From contig CALMSY010000032.1 in assembly GCA_937872475.1 (NCBI GenBank), positions 24,036 through 88,035 of the forward strand: DNA of 64,000 bases. Direction: 5' to 3'. Both the position numbers and the translations under genes were made by a program. Positions within the stretch are counted from its first letter, which is position 1. Each line of letters starts with the position of its first letter. The notes under the pieces are model-generated. The model saw only the letters and a program-made list of their open reading frames with translations, was not told the DNA's origin and did not search any database. Source of the stretch: 67-14 sp020438345. Lineage in GTDB: Bacteria; Actinomycetota; Thermoleophilia; Solirubrobacterales; 70-9. Positions 8,236 to 16,945 of the stretch are shown here, one piece after another.

Positions 8236-8840
8236 TGGCAGACATCAAGGCTGCTGACGTAAAAGCGCTGCGCGAACAGACAGGCGCCGGCATGATGGAT
8301 GCCAAAGCCGCGCTGATCGAGGCTGATGGCAACGCTGAACGCGCGGTGGAGCTCCTGCGGGTGAAGGGCCAGGCTTCCGCCGCGAAGCGCTCTGACCGGG
8401 GTACTTCCGAAGGTGTGATTGCGTCTTACATCCACGCCAACAGGAAGGTCGGCGCGTTGGTTGAAGTCCAGTGCGAGACCGACTTCGTCGCCCGCAACGA
8501 GGACTTCGCAGCATTCGCCTACGAGGTAGCGATGCACGTCGCCGCCGCCTCCCCGACTCATGTGTCCAGGGAAGACATTCCCGAGGATCAGATCGCGGCC
8601 GAGCGTCGTGTCTTCGAAGAAAAGGCCAGGGAAGAAGGCAAGCCGGACAACGTCGTCGAGAAGATCGTTGAAGGCCAGGTAGCGAAGTGGGCCAAGGACA
8701 TTGCCCTGCTTGAGCAGCAGCACGTGAATACCGAGAAGCACGATTCAAAAAGCATCGAACAGTTGAGGGAAGCCATCTCCGCCAAAGTTGGAGAAAATGT
8801 GGTCATCAGCCGCTTCTCCTGCTTCCGGATCGGGGAGTAA
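8235..8840 (+). CDS. tsf: Elongation factor Ts
   Basis: 201 residues. Nucleotide exchange factor for EF-Tu. Seen: N-terminal UBA-like domain with VKALREQTGAGMMDAKAAL, then YIHANRKVGALVEVQCETDFVARNEDF containing the TDFVAR motif (82-87) that contacts EF-Tu. At about 200 residues it is the short form with one core subdomain, as in Thermus and some actinobacteria, rather than the 280-residue E. coli form. ATG overlaps the rpsB stop by one base. Confidence 0.96.
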   Translation: MADIKAADVKALREQTGAGMMDAKAALIEADGNAERAVELLRVKGQASAAKRSDRGTSEGVIASYIHANRKVGALVEVQCETDFVARNEDFAAFAYEVAMHVAAASPTHVSREDIPEDQIAAERRVFEEKAREEGKPDNVVEKIVEGQVAKWAKDIALLEQQHVNTEKHDSKSIEQLREAISAKVGENVVISRFSCFRIGE

Positions 8841-8861
8841 CAGGTAGTTTCTGATCAGCTG

Positions 8862-9626
8862 ATGAGTGACCAGGCGCCGCGGTTCAAGCGGATAATGCTG
8901 AAACTTTCCGGCGAAGCCCTGATGGGCAAGCTGGATTTCGGAACCGATCCCGATGAAGTTGAACGGATCGCCCGACAGATCGGCATCATCCGCGATCGCG
9001 GCGTCGAGGTTGCGATTGTCGTCGGGGCCGGCAACATCTACCGGGGAGTCGATGGTGCAGCCCAGGGCATGGATCGGGCGACCGGTGACTACATGGGCAT
9101 GCTGGCAACGGTACTCAATGCCCTGACTCTCCAGGACGTCCTTGAGAAGCACGGGCATTTCACCCGTGTGATCTCGGCCATCGACGTCAAAGAAGTTGCA
9201 GAGCCCTATATTCGACGTCGCGCCATGCGGCACCTGGAGAAGGGACGCGTCTGCATTTTCGCAGGCGGTACCGGCAATCCCTTTTTCACGACTGACACCG
9301 CAGCCGCACTGCGCGGACTCGAAATGCATGTCGAAGCGATTCTGATGGCCAAGAACGGGGTGGAAGGGGTCTTCGACAGCGACCCTCAAGCCAATCCCGA
9401 CGCGAAGTTCATCCCGGAAATCACGCACAAGGAAGCGATTGAAAGAGGCCTCAAGGTGATGGATTCAACCGCGCTCAGTCTCTGCATGGACAATGACCTT
9501 CCGATCTACGTCTTCAACATGGCCGAAGAGGTCAATATGGATAGGATCGTTTCCGGCGAGAAAGTGGGCACGCTGGTCAGCTCCAGGGTCGCCGAAAACG
9601 GATCGCCCGAGGAGGCATCAGCATGA
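8862..9626 (+). CDS. pyrH: UMP kinase
   Basis: 254 residues. Phosphorylates UMP to UDP; amino-acid-kinase fold. Seen: KRIMLKLSGEALMG near the N-terminus, VVGAGNIYRGV, DYMGMLATVLNALTLQDVLEK, FAGGTGNPFFTTDTAAALR and the C-terminal VDSTAL-like segment (MDSTALSLCMDNDLPIYVFN). Sits 21 nt after tsf in the standard rpsB-tsf-pyrH-frr order; its stop overlaps frr by 4 bp (ATGA). Confidence 0.97.
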   Translation: MSDQAPRFKRIMLKLSGEALMGKLDFGTDPDEVERIARQIGIIRDRGVEVAIVVGAGNIYRGVDGAAQGMDRATGDYMGMLATVLNALTLQDVLEKHGHFTRVISAIDVKEVAEPYIRRRAMRHLEKGRVCIFAGGTGNPFFTTDTAAALRGLEMHVEAILMAKNGVEGVFDSDPQANPDAKFIPEITHKEAIERGLKVMDSTALSLCMDNDLPIYVFNMAEEVNMDRIVSGEKVGTLVSSRVAENGSPEEASA

Positions 9627-10180
9627 TCGACGACCTGCTTTCAGACGCGAAGGAGAGGATGGCCAAGACGGTCGAATCGACGGGTGGCGAGTTTGCCACG
9701 GTTCGGACCGGCCGCGCCACTCCGCATCTTCTCGATCGCATCATGGTCGACTACTACGGGGCCAACACGCCCCTGAACCAGTTGGCAAATGTCGCCGCTT
9801 CGGAAGCCCGGCTGCTCACTGTTACCCCCTACGACAAGGGTGCTATCGGCCTTGTCGAAAAGGCAATTCAGGAGTCTGACATCGGCCTCACGCCGTCAAA
9901 TGACGGCAATGTGATCAGGCTTCAGATTCCGGACCTGACCGAAGAACGCCGCAAGGAGATGGTCAAGGTTGTTCACGGGGTGGCCGAAGACGGCAGGGTT
10001 GCCGTTCGCAACGTGCGCCGCGACGTGATGGCTGACCTGCGGGAGCTCAAGAAGGAAGGCGAAGTCGGCGAGGATGACGAACGCCGTGGCGAGGAAGACC
10101 TCCAGAAACTCACCGATGGCGCAATAGCGGAGATCGATTCCATGCTCAAGGGCAAGGAAGAAGAGATCCTCGAGGTGTGA
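9623..10180 (+). CDS. frr: Ribosome recycling factor
   Basis: 185 residues, full family length. Acts with EF-G to split post-termination ribosomes. Seen: AKERMAKTVEST, VRTGRATPHLLDRIMVDYYGANTPLNQLANV, and the C-terminal VRNVRRDVMADLRELKKEGEVGEDDERRGEEDLQKLTD helix region (positions about 128-165). ATGA overlap with pyrH; its own stop overlaps uppS (GTGTGA). Confidence 0.97.
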   Translation: MIDDLLSDAKERMAKTVESTGGEFATVRTGRATPHLLDRIMVDYYGANTPLNQLANVAASEARLLTVTPYDKGAIGLVEKAIQESDIGLTPSNDGNVIRLQIPDLTEERRKEMVKVVHGVAEDGRVAVRNVRRDVMADLRELKKEGEVGEDDERRGEEDLQKLTDGAIAEIDSMLKGKEEEILEV

Positions 10181-10848
10181 CACCTCGATATGTAGCCATC
10201 ATCACCGACGGCAACGGGCGCTGGGCCCAGAGTCGCGGTCTTCCGGTCAATGAAGGGCACAAGGCCGGCGCCGATACCGTGAAAGCCCGTCTGCGTGACG
10301 CGGTCGAGCTCGGGATCAAGGAGCTCACGGTCTTCTCGTTCTCAACCGAGAACTGGTCGCGTTCGAGCGAGGAAGTCGCGGCGCTTATGGAGATGTTTTC
10401 GCGGCGGATCGTCGACGAAACCCCGGAGCTGAACGAGCAGGGAGTGAAGATGCGCTTCATAGGGCGCAGGGACGGTGTGTCGGAAAAGCTCCAGCAGCAG
10501 ATGGAAGAAGCCGAGGCGATCACTGCCGGAAACGACACGATCACCTTCTTCATCGCGTTCAACTACGGCGGACGGGCCGAGATTGTCGATGCCGCACGCC
10601 GATTCAACGGAACCACCGAAGAGGAGTTCCGCCAGTGCCTATACGCCCCCGAGATGAACGACCCGGAACTCCTGATCAGGACCAGTGGCGAGCAGCGGAT
10701 TTCGAACTACCTGCTCTGGCAGTGCGCCTATTCGGAGTTCATATTCCGGGATGAGCTATGGCCTGATTTCAGCCGGGAAGCATTCGAGGAATCACTGGCG
10801 GAATACGGCAAGAGGCAGCGCCGCTTCGGAAAGAGGGAAGTGATCTGA
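10177..10848 (+). CDS. uppS: Isoprenyl (undecaprenyl-type) diphosphate synthase
   Basis: 223 residues, GTG start overlapping the frr stop. Z-type prenyltransferase that makes the polyprenyl diphosphate carrier for peptidoglycan. Seen: VAIITDGNGRWAQSRG with catalytic Asp11 (the usual Met before it is Thr here), GHKAGAD, TVFSFSTENWSRS, AFNYGGRAEIVDA, and LLIRTSGEQRISNYLLWQCAYSEF with the C-terminal substrate-binding Arg/Glu residues (ELWPDF). Slightly shorter than the usual 240-260, mostly at the N-terminus. Chain length of the product cannot be read from this. Confidence 0.94.
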   Translation: MTPRYVAIITDGNGRWAQSRGLPVNEGHKAGADTVKARLRDAVELGIKELTVFSFSTENWSRSSEEVAALMEMFSRRIVDETPELNEQGVKMRFIGRRDGVSEKLQQQMEEAEAITAGNDTITFFIAFNYGGRAEIVDAARRFNGTTEEEFRQCLYAPEMNDPELLIRTSGEQRISNYLLWQCAYSEFIFRDELWPDFSREAFEESLAEYGKRQRRFGKREVI

Positions 10849-11642
10849 TGGGAGAGACCGCGAAACGAATTCTGGTCGCGATTCCCTGGATCGTGGTCGC
10901 GATTGTGATCATCGTGCTGGGTGGTCCCTGGTTTGCCGGCGCACTGGTCGTTTTCGGTTGTCTCGGACTGCGTGAGTTCTTCTTGATGGCCGATAGCTAC
11001 CGGCCGTTTCAGATTCCTGCCTATCTGGCTCTGGCCGGCATGGTCATGGCTTCCTGGCTCGGGACGCAGTTCAACATCCTGATGTTCGTGGCACTGCCTT
11101 TCCTGCTGATCTTCATTGCGGCGGCCAGACGGAGTGACCGCAGCAATGTGACCGGCTCGATCGCGGTGACTCTGCTCGGCACCTTCTGGATTGGCATCGC
11201 TTTGGTCCACGCGGTGCTGCTCCGGGAGTTGCCGGACCATGGCGCGGCCCTGCTCGTCAACGTCCTGGTCGGAACATTTGCCTGTGACACCGGCGCCTAT
11301 GCCGTTGGACGGATGTTCGGCGCCCACCGGTTTGCTCCCAATCTCTCACCGAACAAGACGATCGAAGGCCTGATCGGTGGCTTTCTGATTGGAATGCTCG
11401 GAGTCTGGTGTGCAGGCCTGTACCAGGACTGGCTTTCGGGCGTGGACGCCCTGATCCTCGGTGCGGCGGTGGCAGCGATAGCTCCGGTCGGGGATCTCTT
11501 CGAGTCGATGATCAAGCGTGATCTGGGCACCAAGGACACCGGCAACCTGTTCGGGCCTCATGGCGGTCTGCTGGACCGGCTCGACGGGGTTTTCTTCACC
11601 GTTGTCGTCGGCTACTACGTCTCGGTCGCGCTGGTCTATTGA
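10848..11642 (+). CDS. cdsA: Phosphatidate cytidylyltransferase
   Basis: 264 residues. Makes CDP-diacylglycerol from phosphatidate and CTP in the membrane. Seen: seven or more hydrophobic helices and the CDS signature SMIKRDLGTKDTGNLFGPHG followed by GLLDRLDG (about 220-246), where the usual PGHGG is GPHGG. ATG overlaps the uppS stop by one base. Feeds the PgsA-type enzyme farther downstream (19990-20652). Confidence 0.95.
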   Translation: MGETAKRILVAIPWIVVAIVIIVLGGPWFAGALVVFGCLGLREFFLMADSYRPFQIPAYLALAGMVMASWLGTQFNILMFVALPFLLIFIAAARRSDRSNVTGSIAVTLLGTFWIGIALVHAVLLRELPDHGAALLVNVLVGTFACDTGAYAVGRMFGAHRFAPNLSPNKTIEGLIGGFLIGMLGVWCAGLYQDWLSGVDALILGAAVAAIAPVGDLFESMIKRDLGTKDTGNLFGPHGGLLDRLDGVFFTVVVGYYVSVALVY

Positions 11643-11682
11643 TGTCTGCCGTTTCGGAACACCGCTGGCTGAAGGCAGATCT

Positions 11683-12825
11683 TTGACCAGAAGAGTCCTG
11701 ATACTCGGAGCGAGCGGCTCGATCGGGACCCAGGCCCTGGAGATCATCGCGGCCCGGGATGACCTGGAAGCGGTCGGTCTTGCGGTAGGCAGTGATTGGC
11801 AGACCGCTGTCGCGCAGGCCCGGGGATTCGGGCTGGATCTGATCGGGGTCGCTGATCCGGAAGCGGCATCTGAAGCACAGTCGAACTTTGCCGGAACCGT
11901 CTTGTCCGGACAGTCTGCCGCACGGGAACTGATCGGGGTAACCGCTCCGGACATCGTCCTCAACGGAATCGTCGGCGCCGCCGGCCTTGGACCGACGATC
12001 GCCGCCCTGACCGAGGGTGTCGATGTCGCGCTTGCAAACAAGGAAAGCCTGGTCATAGGCGGGGAGCTGGTCACCGAGCTCGCTTCGGCGACCGGAGCGA
12101 AGTTGCTGCCGGTTGATTCGGAGCATTCGGCTCTCTTCCAACTGATGGAACATGAATCCCCCGACGCGGTGTCGAGAATGGTGCTGACTGCTTCCGGGGG
12201 TCCCTTCCGCGGGCGCAAGCAACTCGGAGGCATCACGGTCGAACAGGCACTGGACCACCCGACCTGGGCGATGGGTGGCCGCATAACGATCGATTCGGCC
12301 ACCCTCATGAACAAGGGTTTCGAGATGATCGAGGCTCATCACCTCTTCAGATTGCCTTACAGACAGATCGACGTGGTGGTTCACCCGCAATCGATCGTCC
12401 ATTCACTGATCGACCTGAGGGACGGTGCGACCCTGGCCCACCTCGGGTATCCGGACATGCGGGTGCCGATCGCCTATGCCCTGACCTGGCCGGAACGGGC
12501 CGAAGTTCCGGTGGAGCGACTCGACCTGGCCAAGGTCGGAACGCTCGAATTCGAGGAACCGGATCCGGTCACCTTCCGTTGCCTTGGCCTGGCCCGGGAG
12601 GCAGGGGAAGCCGGCGGAATCGCTCCCTGTGTGCTGAACGCAGCCGATGAGGTCGCTGTCGCGTCCTTTCTTGAGGGCCAGATCGAGTTCAGCCAGATCG
12701 CGACAGTCATCGAGCAGACGCTCGAAGATGTTGGAAGTGGTGCTGCTAAAGGGTTTGAGGAGCTTTTCGCGGTTGACGAAGCGAGCCGGGAGCGCGCTTC
12801 TGAGATCATTTACGGTCTGGACTGA
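11683..12825 (+). CDS. dxr: 1-deoxy-D-xylulose-5-phosphate reductoisomerase
   Basis: 380 residues from TTG 11683, which has GAAGGCAG just upstream; the frame is open into cdsA, but homology starts at RRVLILGASGSIGTQALEII. Second step of the MEP isoprenoid pathway (DXP to MEP, NADPH, metal). Seen: NADPH-binding GASGSIG, ANKESLVIGGELV, the metal and substrate motif PVDSEHSALFQ, ASGGPFRG, and ATLMNKGFEMIEAHHLF. Family length about 380-400. Followed after 2 nt by rseP; ispG of the same pathway is 4 kb downstream. Confidence 0.95.
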   Translation: MTRRVLILGASGSIGTQALEIIAARDDLEAVGLAVGSDWQTAVAQARGFGLDLIGVADPEAASEAQSNFAGTVLSGQSAARELIGVTAPDIVLNGIVGAAGLGPTIAALTEGVDVALANKESLVIGGELVTELASATGAKLLPVDSEHSALFQLMEHESPDAVSRMVLTASGGPFRGRKQLGGITVEQALDHPTWAMGGRITIDSATLMNKGFEMIEAHHLFRLPYRQIDVVVHPQSIVHSLIDLRDGATLAHLGYPDMRVPIAYALTWPERAEVPVERLDLAKVGTLEFEEPDPVTFRCLGLAREAGEAGGIAPCVLNAADEVAVASFLEGQIEFSQIATVIEQTLEDVGSGAAKGFEELFAVDEASRERASEIIYGLD

Positions 12826-12827
12826 CC

Positions 12828-13895
12828 GTGAGCTTCCTGATCGCATTCCTCGCATTCAGCGCCCTGATCATCCTCCACGAGGCCGGGCACTTCTTCGCCG
12901 CAAAAGCGGTCGGCATGCGCGTGGAAAAGTTCTATCTGTTCTTCCCGCCGAAGTTGGTCGGTGTCAGGAAGGGGGAAACCGAATACGGGGTCGGCGCTAT
13001 CCCGCTCGGAGGCTTCGTGAAGATCACCGGCATGAACCCGGATGAAGAGTTGCCTCCGGAGGTCGCAGCGCGTGGTTACTACAGCCAGCCGGTCTGGAAG
13101 CGGATCTTCGTAATCGGAGCCGGTCCTGCGGTGAACATAATCCTGGCCTTTCTGATTCTCTGGGTGCTCGCTTTCGGGATCCAGCAGCCGAGCAAGGAAG
13201 TCGATCAGATAGCCCCCGGAACCCCCGCCGCAGCCCAGCTTCAGCCCGGCGACCGGATCGTCTCGGTGGACGGCGTCAGGGGAGATCAGGAAGCGATCGC
13301 CAACCAGATCGCGTCTCACCGTTGTTCGGGCGAGCAGAAGGACGGTTGCAGGGCCGAAAAGCCCGCCGAAGTGGTCGTGCTGCGTGACGGCCAGGAGAAG
13401 GCACTTCAGATAACCCCGGTTTATGACGCGTCCGTCGAGCGGAGCCGCCTCGGCTTCGCGTTCGGGTACGAGGACGCGAACCCGGGACCGCTTGAATCAG
13501 CCCGGATTTCTCTCGACTACATGTGGTTTGTGACGTCGAGCACGGTCACAGCCCTTTCGCGTCTCTATGAGGCCGAGCAGCGGGAACAGCTCTCCGGCGT
13601 GGTCGGGAGTTATGAGGTGACACGACAGGCTGTGAACGTGGGTGCCCGTCAGGCAATGACCCTGGTCGCCTTGATCAGCCTTTCCCTTGGCATCATCAAC
13701 CTGTTCCCGTTCCTGCCGCTGGATGGTGGTCACATTTTCTGGAGCATCGTCGAGAAAGTTCGCGGGAGACCAGTTCCGTTCGCGGTGATGGAACGGGCCG
13801 GATTGATCGGCTTCGTCCTTGTGATCGGTCTGTTCCTGCTGGGACTGAACAACGACATAGGCCGCCTCACCGGCGAAGGCTTCAACGTTCGCTGA
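12828..13895 (+). CDS. rseP: Site-2-type intramembrane zinc protease (RseP/M50 family)
   Basis: 355 residues, GTG start. Cleaves membrane-embedded substrates such as anti-sigma factors or signal-peptide remnants. Seen: zinc motif HEAGH at 17-21 in the first helix, GGFVKITGMNPDEE, one PDZ-like domain (about 120-200), and the second motif LPLDGGH ending near 302, with four predicted membrane helices. One PDZ rather than two is usual for Gram-positive members. Position dxr-rseP is the conserved order. Confidence 0.93.
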   Translation: MSFLIAFLAFSALIILHEAGHFFAAKAVGMRVEKFYLFFPPKLVGVRKGETEYGVGAIPLGGFVKITGMNPDEELPPEVAARGYYSQPVWKRIFVIGAGPAVNIILAFLILWVLAFGIQQPSKEVDQIAPGTPAAAQLQPGDRIVSVDGVRGDQEAIANQIASHRCSGEQKDGCRAEKPAEVVVLRDGQEKALQITPVYDASVERSRLGFAFGYEDANPGPLESARISLDYMWFVTSSTVTALSRLYEAEQREQLSGVVGSYEVTRQAVNVGARQAMTLVALISLSLGIINLFPFLPLDGGHIFWSIVEKVRGRPVPFAVMERAGLIGFVLVIGLFLLGLNNDIGRLTGEGFNVR

Positions 13896-13903
13896 GTCAC
13901 TCT

Positions 13904-13919
13904 TAGGGGTAGTCCCCTA
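13904..13919 (+). promoter_or_regulatory. Palindrome TAGGGG-N4-CCCCTA before the acyl-CoA synthetase gene
   Basis: Perfect 6-bp arms around TAGT, 9 bp after the rseP stop and 70 bp before the acyl-CoA synthetase start. It closely resembles the TAGGG-N5-CCCTA dyad that overlaps the -10 box of the FHA gene at 20669-20683. The T-run expected of a terminator is missing, so an operator reading is preferred (inference). Confidence 0.45.
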
Positions 13920-13988
13920 TTGGCGTCACCGACCGGCTTGGATACATTTCCGGCGCGGCATCTTTCGGAGAGAGCAGAGGAGGAGCAG

Positions 13989-15800
13989 GTGCAGACGTCC
14001 CAGACGGTGACCGAGTTCAACGGCGGACCCGCTATCGAACCGGATTTCAAGAACCTTTACGAGGCATTCCAGAACACGGTTTCCCGCAAGGGCGACGAGC
14101 TGGCAATCAAGTCTGAAGATGAGGGAGTCGAACTAAGCTGGAACGACCTCGACAAGCGGGTCAGGACGATCGCCGGTGGTCTCAATGCCCTCGGTGTGAA
14201 GCGGGGTGACCGGGTTGGCATGTTGCTTGGTGCGCGCTCGGATTTCATCCCGATTGATCTGGCGGCTGTCTCGATCGGAGCCCTGCCGTTCTCGATCTAC
14301 CAGACCCTCGCAGCCGATCAGATCCAGTACGTGATCGAGGATTCCGGCACCAGTCTGATCATCACTGAGACCGCGTATCTGCCGAATCTGCTCGAAGCCC
14401 GCAAGAACCTGCCCGGTCTCGAAACCGTGGTCGTCCTCGATGGCGACGGCGGCGAGATGACAATGGACGAGCTCGAAGCCAAAGACCCTGACTTCGATCC
14501 GTCCCCGATAGCGGCCGGAGTCGGTCTCGATGATCCGCTTACCCTGATCTACACCTCCGGGACCACCGGCCCTCCCAAGGGTGTGCTGCTCACCCAGGGC
14601 AACCTGATGTCGATGCTGACCACGGTCATGCATTCGGTCCTTGACATCCCGCCGGACGGCGGACGGGTGATTTCCTGGTTGCCTGCGGCACACATCGCTG
14701 AGCGGGGTGCGAACTATTACACCCCTGTCATGCATGGCCTGGAAGTGCATATTTGCCCGGATCCGAAGCGGATCATCGAGTTTCTGCCAAAGGTCCGGCC
14801 GGCCTGGTTCTTCGCTGTCCCGCGGATCTGGGAGAAGCTCAAGGCGGGCCTGGAAACCAATCTCGCCAGCCTTCCGGATGAGCAACGAGAGAAAGCCCAG
14901 GCTGGGCTTCAGGCAGCCATCCAGAAAGTCAGGCTGGAACAGGCTGGCCAGGAAGTGCCACCGGAACTGGCGGCAGGCGTGGCGGCGGCAGATGAAGCGC
15001 TCTTCTCCAACTTGCGGGTGGCTCTGGGCTTCGATGAAGCCGTCGCGGTCAGCGCCGGAGCGGCGCCGACCCCGGTTGAGGTGCTCGAGTTCTTCCACGC
15101 TATCGGCATCCCTGTCGGAGAACTCTGGGGTCTTTCCGAAACCTGTGGCGTGATCTCGATCAACCCGCCTTCGAAAATCAAGATCGGCACCGTCGGACCG
15201 CCCGTTCCCGGTGTGGAAATGAAGGTGGCAGAGGACGGCGAGCTGCTTTGCCGCAGCCCCTTTGTGATGAAGGAGTACAGGAACAAGCCCGAGAAAACCG
15301 CGGAGACGATCGTCGATGGCTGGCTGCTGACTGGCGATATCGGGGAAATCGATGAGGATGGCTACATCACCATTCTCGACCGCAAGAAGGAACTGATCAT
15401 CAACGCGGCCGGCAAGAACATGTCACCAGCCAATATCGAAGCCCAGATCAAGGTTTCCTCGCCGCTGATCAACCAGGCGGTGACGGTTGGTGACGGCCGT
15501 CCGTACAACGTTGCCCTGATCGTGCTCGATCCCGACTTTGCCCCTGTGTGGGCCAGTCAGAACGGCATCGAGGGGAGCTTCGAAGATCTTGCCGGCGACG
15601 AGAGAATCGAAGCAGCGATCCAGGCTGCGGTCGAGGAAGCAAACTCGAAGCTTGCCCGGGTTGAACAGATCAAGAAGTTCAAGCTGATTTCAGGTGAGTG
15701 GCTGCCGGGCGGTGACGAGCTCACCCCGACAATGAAGCTGAAGCGCAAGCCGATCGCCGAGAAGTACGAGGGTGAAATCGAGGATCTCTACTCCAGCTAG
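13989..15800 (+). CDS. Long-chain acyl-CoA synthetase (AMP-forming, FadD/FAA1 type)
   Basis: 603 residues from GTG 13989, which is 8 nt after GAGGAGGAG. Activates fatty acids to acyl-CoA via acyl-adenylate. Seen: the AMP-binding P-loop LIYTSGTTGPPKGV, AHIAERGANYYTPVMHG (long-chain type), LWGLSETCGVISIN, LLTGDIGEIDEDGY, LDRKKELIINAAGKNMSP and the C-terminal catalytic-Lys region PTMKLKRKPIAEKY. It separates rseP from ispG, which are adjacent in many bacteria. Chain-length preference is inferred from the FAA1-like motifs only. Confidence 0.93.
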   Translation: MQTSQTVTEFNGGPAIEPDFKNLYEAFQNTVSRKGDELAIKSEDEGVELSWNDLDKRVRTIAGGLNALGVKRGDRVGMLLGARSDFIPIDLAAVSIGALPFSIYQTLAADQIQYVIEDSGTSLIITETAYLPNLLEARKNLPGLETVVVLDGDGGEMTMDELEAKDPDFDPSPIAAGVGLDDPLTLIYTSGTTGPPKGVLLTQGNLMSMLTTVMHSVLDIPPDGGRVISWLPAAHIAERGANYYTPVMHGLEVHICPDPKRIIEFLPKVRPAWFFAVPRIWEKLKAGLETNLASLPDEQREKAQAGLQAAIQKVRLEQAGQEVPPELAAGVAAADEALFSNLRVALGFDEAVAVSAGAAPTPVEVLEFFHAIGIPVGELWGLSETCGVISINPPSKIKIGTVGPPVPGVEMKVAEDGELLCRSPFVMKEYRNKPEKTAETIVDGWLLTGDIGEIDEDGYITILDRKKELIINAAGKNMSPANIEAQIKVSSPLINQAVTVGDGRPYNVALIVLDPDFAPVWASQNGIEGSFEDLAGDERIEAAIQAAVEEANSKLARVEQIKKFKLISGEWLPGGDELTPTMKLKRKPIAEKYEGEIEDLYSS

Positions 15801-15825
15801 CCCGGGCCGGACTTCCCCCATTCGC

Positions 15826-15842
15826 CGATATCCTCGATATCG
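15826..15842 (+). promoter_or_regulatory. Inverted repeat abutting the start codon of the next gene
   Basis: CGATATC-ctc-GATATCG, perfect 7-bp arms, ends at the base before ATG 15843 and contains a -10-like TATCCT (15829-15834), 8 nt from the ATG. A protein bound here would block a leaderless start; operator function is inferred. Confidence 0.4.
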
Positions 15843-16898
15843 ATGATGGAACCGAGAGAGCTTGAGCGGATAGCCCTGGATCGCCTGCCGGAGCTGCAGG
15901 TGGCCAGCGGCCTGTTCCGGGCCACGGCGCGGATCGAAGGTGTCGAAGACGAAACCGAGCCGGCGACGGCGCTTCAGGCGGGAATCGTCGTCCTGCTAGG
16001 ACTGCTGAGGGCCGAAGAAGCCGGCACCGACCAGCCGTTTTCGACGGGGGCGTTGCGTACCCGGATCCTCGGCGACCTCGGTAACGAGTCGGTGACCCCG
16101 GGGGAACTGGGGCTTGCGCTGTGGGCGGAGTCCCGGGCCGGTGGCTCGGCGATCGGTGAGATCGACGGCCTGATCCGTCGCGCGACCGTTCGTGGTTTCG
16201 ACAAGGTCACTCTGGAGCAACTGGCCTGGCTGGCTTCGGGGCTCTCCGAGAGCTCTGTCCTGACCGGAGACACCACAAATAGCCTCGGCAAGGAGATCCG
16301 TGCCGAAATCGCCGGACGAATCAATTCGTCAACCGGCCTCGCTGCGGACGTCCATGGCCGGCGGCTCGGCAGCGCGGTACCTGTCTCCAGCCAGTTTCAC
16401 CTGCTCCATGCGCTCTGCCAGACGGTCAGGTCCGGAGCGGAAGACCTTCGGGACACCGCCGGCAAACTTGCGTCATCGCTCTTGACGCTCCAACGCCAGG
16501 ACGGGGCCTGGCCCGGCCTGATTGATCCCGCGCGGGCGAGCGCCGCCGTCATTTACCCGGTGCTTACCGTAACTCAGCTCGCTGTGGCGCCGATCGCCCT
16601 CCGGGCTGCCTCCGAGCTCGGTCTGCCGGGAAACTTCGACGCCGCGATCGGCAACGGCATCTACTGGACCGGTGACGGCAACGCATTGGGAAGGGAACTC
16701 GTCCACGTTGAAGACGCCAGGATCGACCGGGGCATCCTGCCCCGCCGCCAACCCGGTGCGCTGGGCCGCGGGATAAGTTCGGCTGCCCGCCGGATAACCG
16801 GTCAGGCTGCCGAACCTGACGCGAAACAGCTGATCATCGACCCCGCCGCCTCCAGTGAGGATCTCGGCTGGGTGCTGGAGGCCTGGTCGGGGAGATAG
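15843..16898 (+). CDS. Conserved-looking protein of unknown function, helical toroid-like
   Basis: 351 residues, no membrane segments. Not recognised as a characterised family. Seen: mostly alpha-helical, Leu/Ala-rich; a segment near 215-260 (SLLTLQRQDGAWPGL ... VIYPVLTVTQLAVAPIAL) resembles the QxxDGxW pattern of terpenoid-cyclase/prenyltransferase-type alpha/alpha toroids, but the DxDD or zinc motifs of those enzymes are absent. Start is the first of two ATGs (MME) just after the dyad at 15826-15842. Sits between an acyl-CoA synthetase and ispG; a lipid or isoprenoid link would be context guesswork. Confidence 0.7.
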   Translation: MMEPRELERIALDRLPELQVASGLFRATARIEGVEDETEPATALQAGIVVLLGLLRAEEAGTDQPFSTGALRTRILGDLGNESVTPGELGLALWAESRAGGSAIGEIDGLIRRATVRGFDKVTLEQLAWLASGLSESSVLTGDTTNSLGKEIRAEIAGRINSSTGLAADVHGRRLGSAVPVSSQFHLLHALCQTVRSGAEDLRDTAGKLASSLLTLQRQDGAWPGLIDPARASAAVIYPVLTVTQLAVAPIALRAASELGLPGNFDAAIGNGIYWTGDGNALGRELVHVEDARIDRGILPRRQPGALGRGISSAARRITGQAAEPDAKQLIIDPAASSEDLGWVLEAWSGR

Positions 16899-16945
16899 GG
16901 GCTGGGGCTCTGACCGGCCCGGGGCTCCGGTAGCCTGCAGGGTCA

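Noticed and set aside
11518..11682. Upstream extension of dxr into cdsA
   Set aside because: The residues are unrelated to Dxr; TTG 11683 begins the conserved N-terminus.
14133..15098. Minus-strand frame inside the acyl-CoA synthetase gene
   Set aside because: Antisense shadow; the plus strand has a complete adenylate-forming enzyme.
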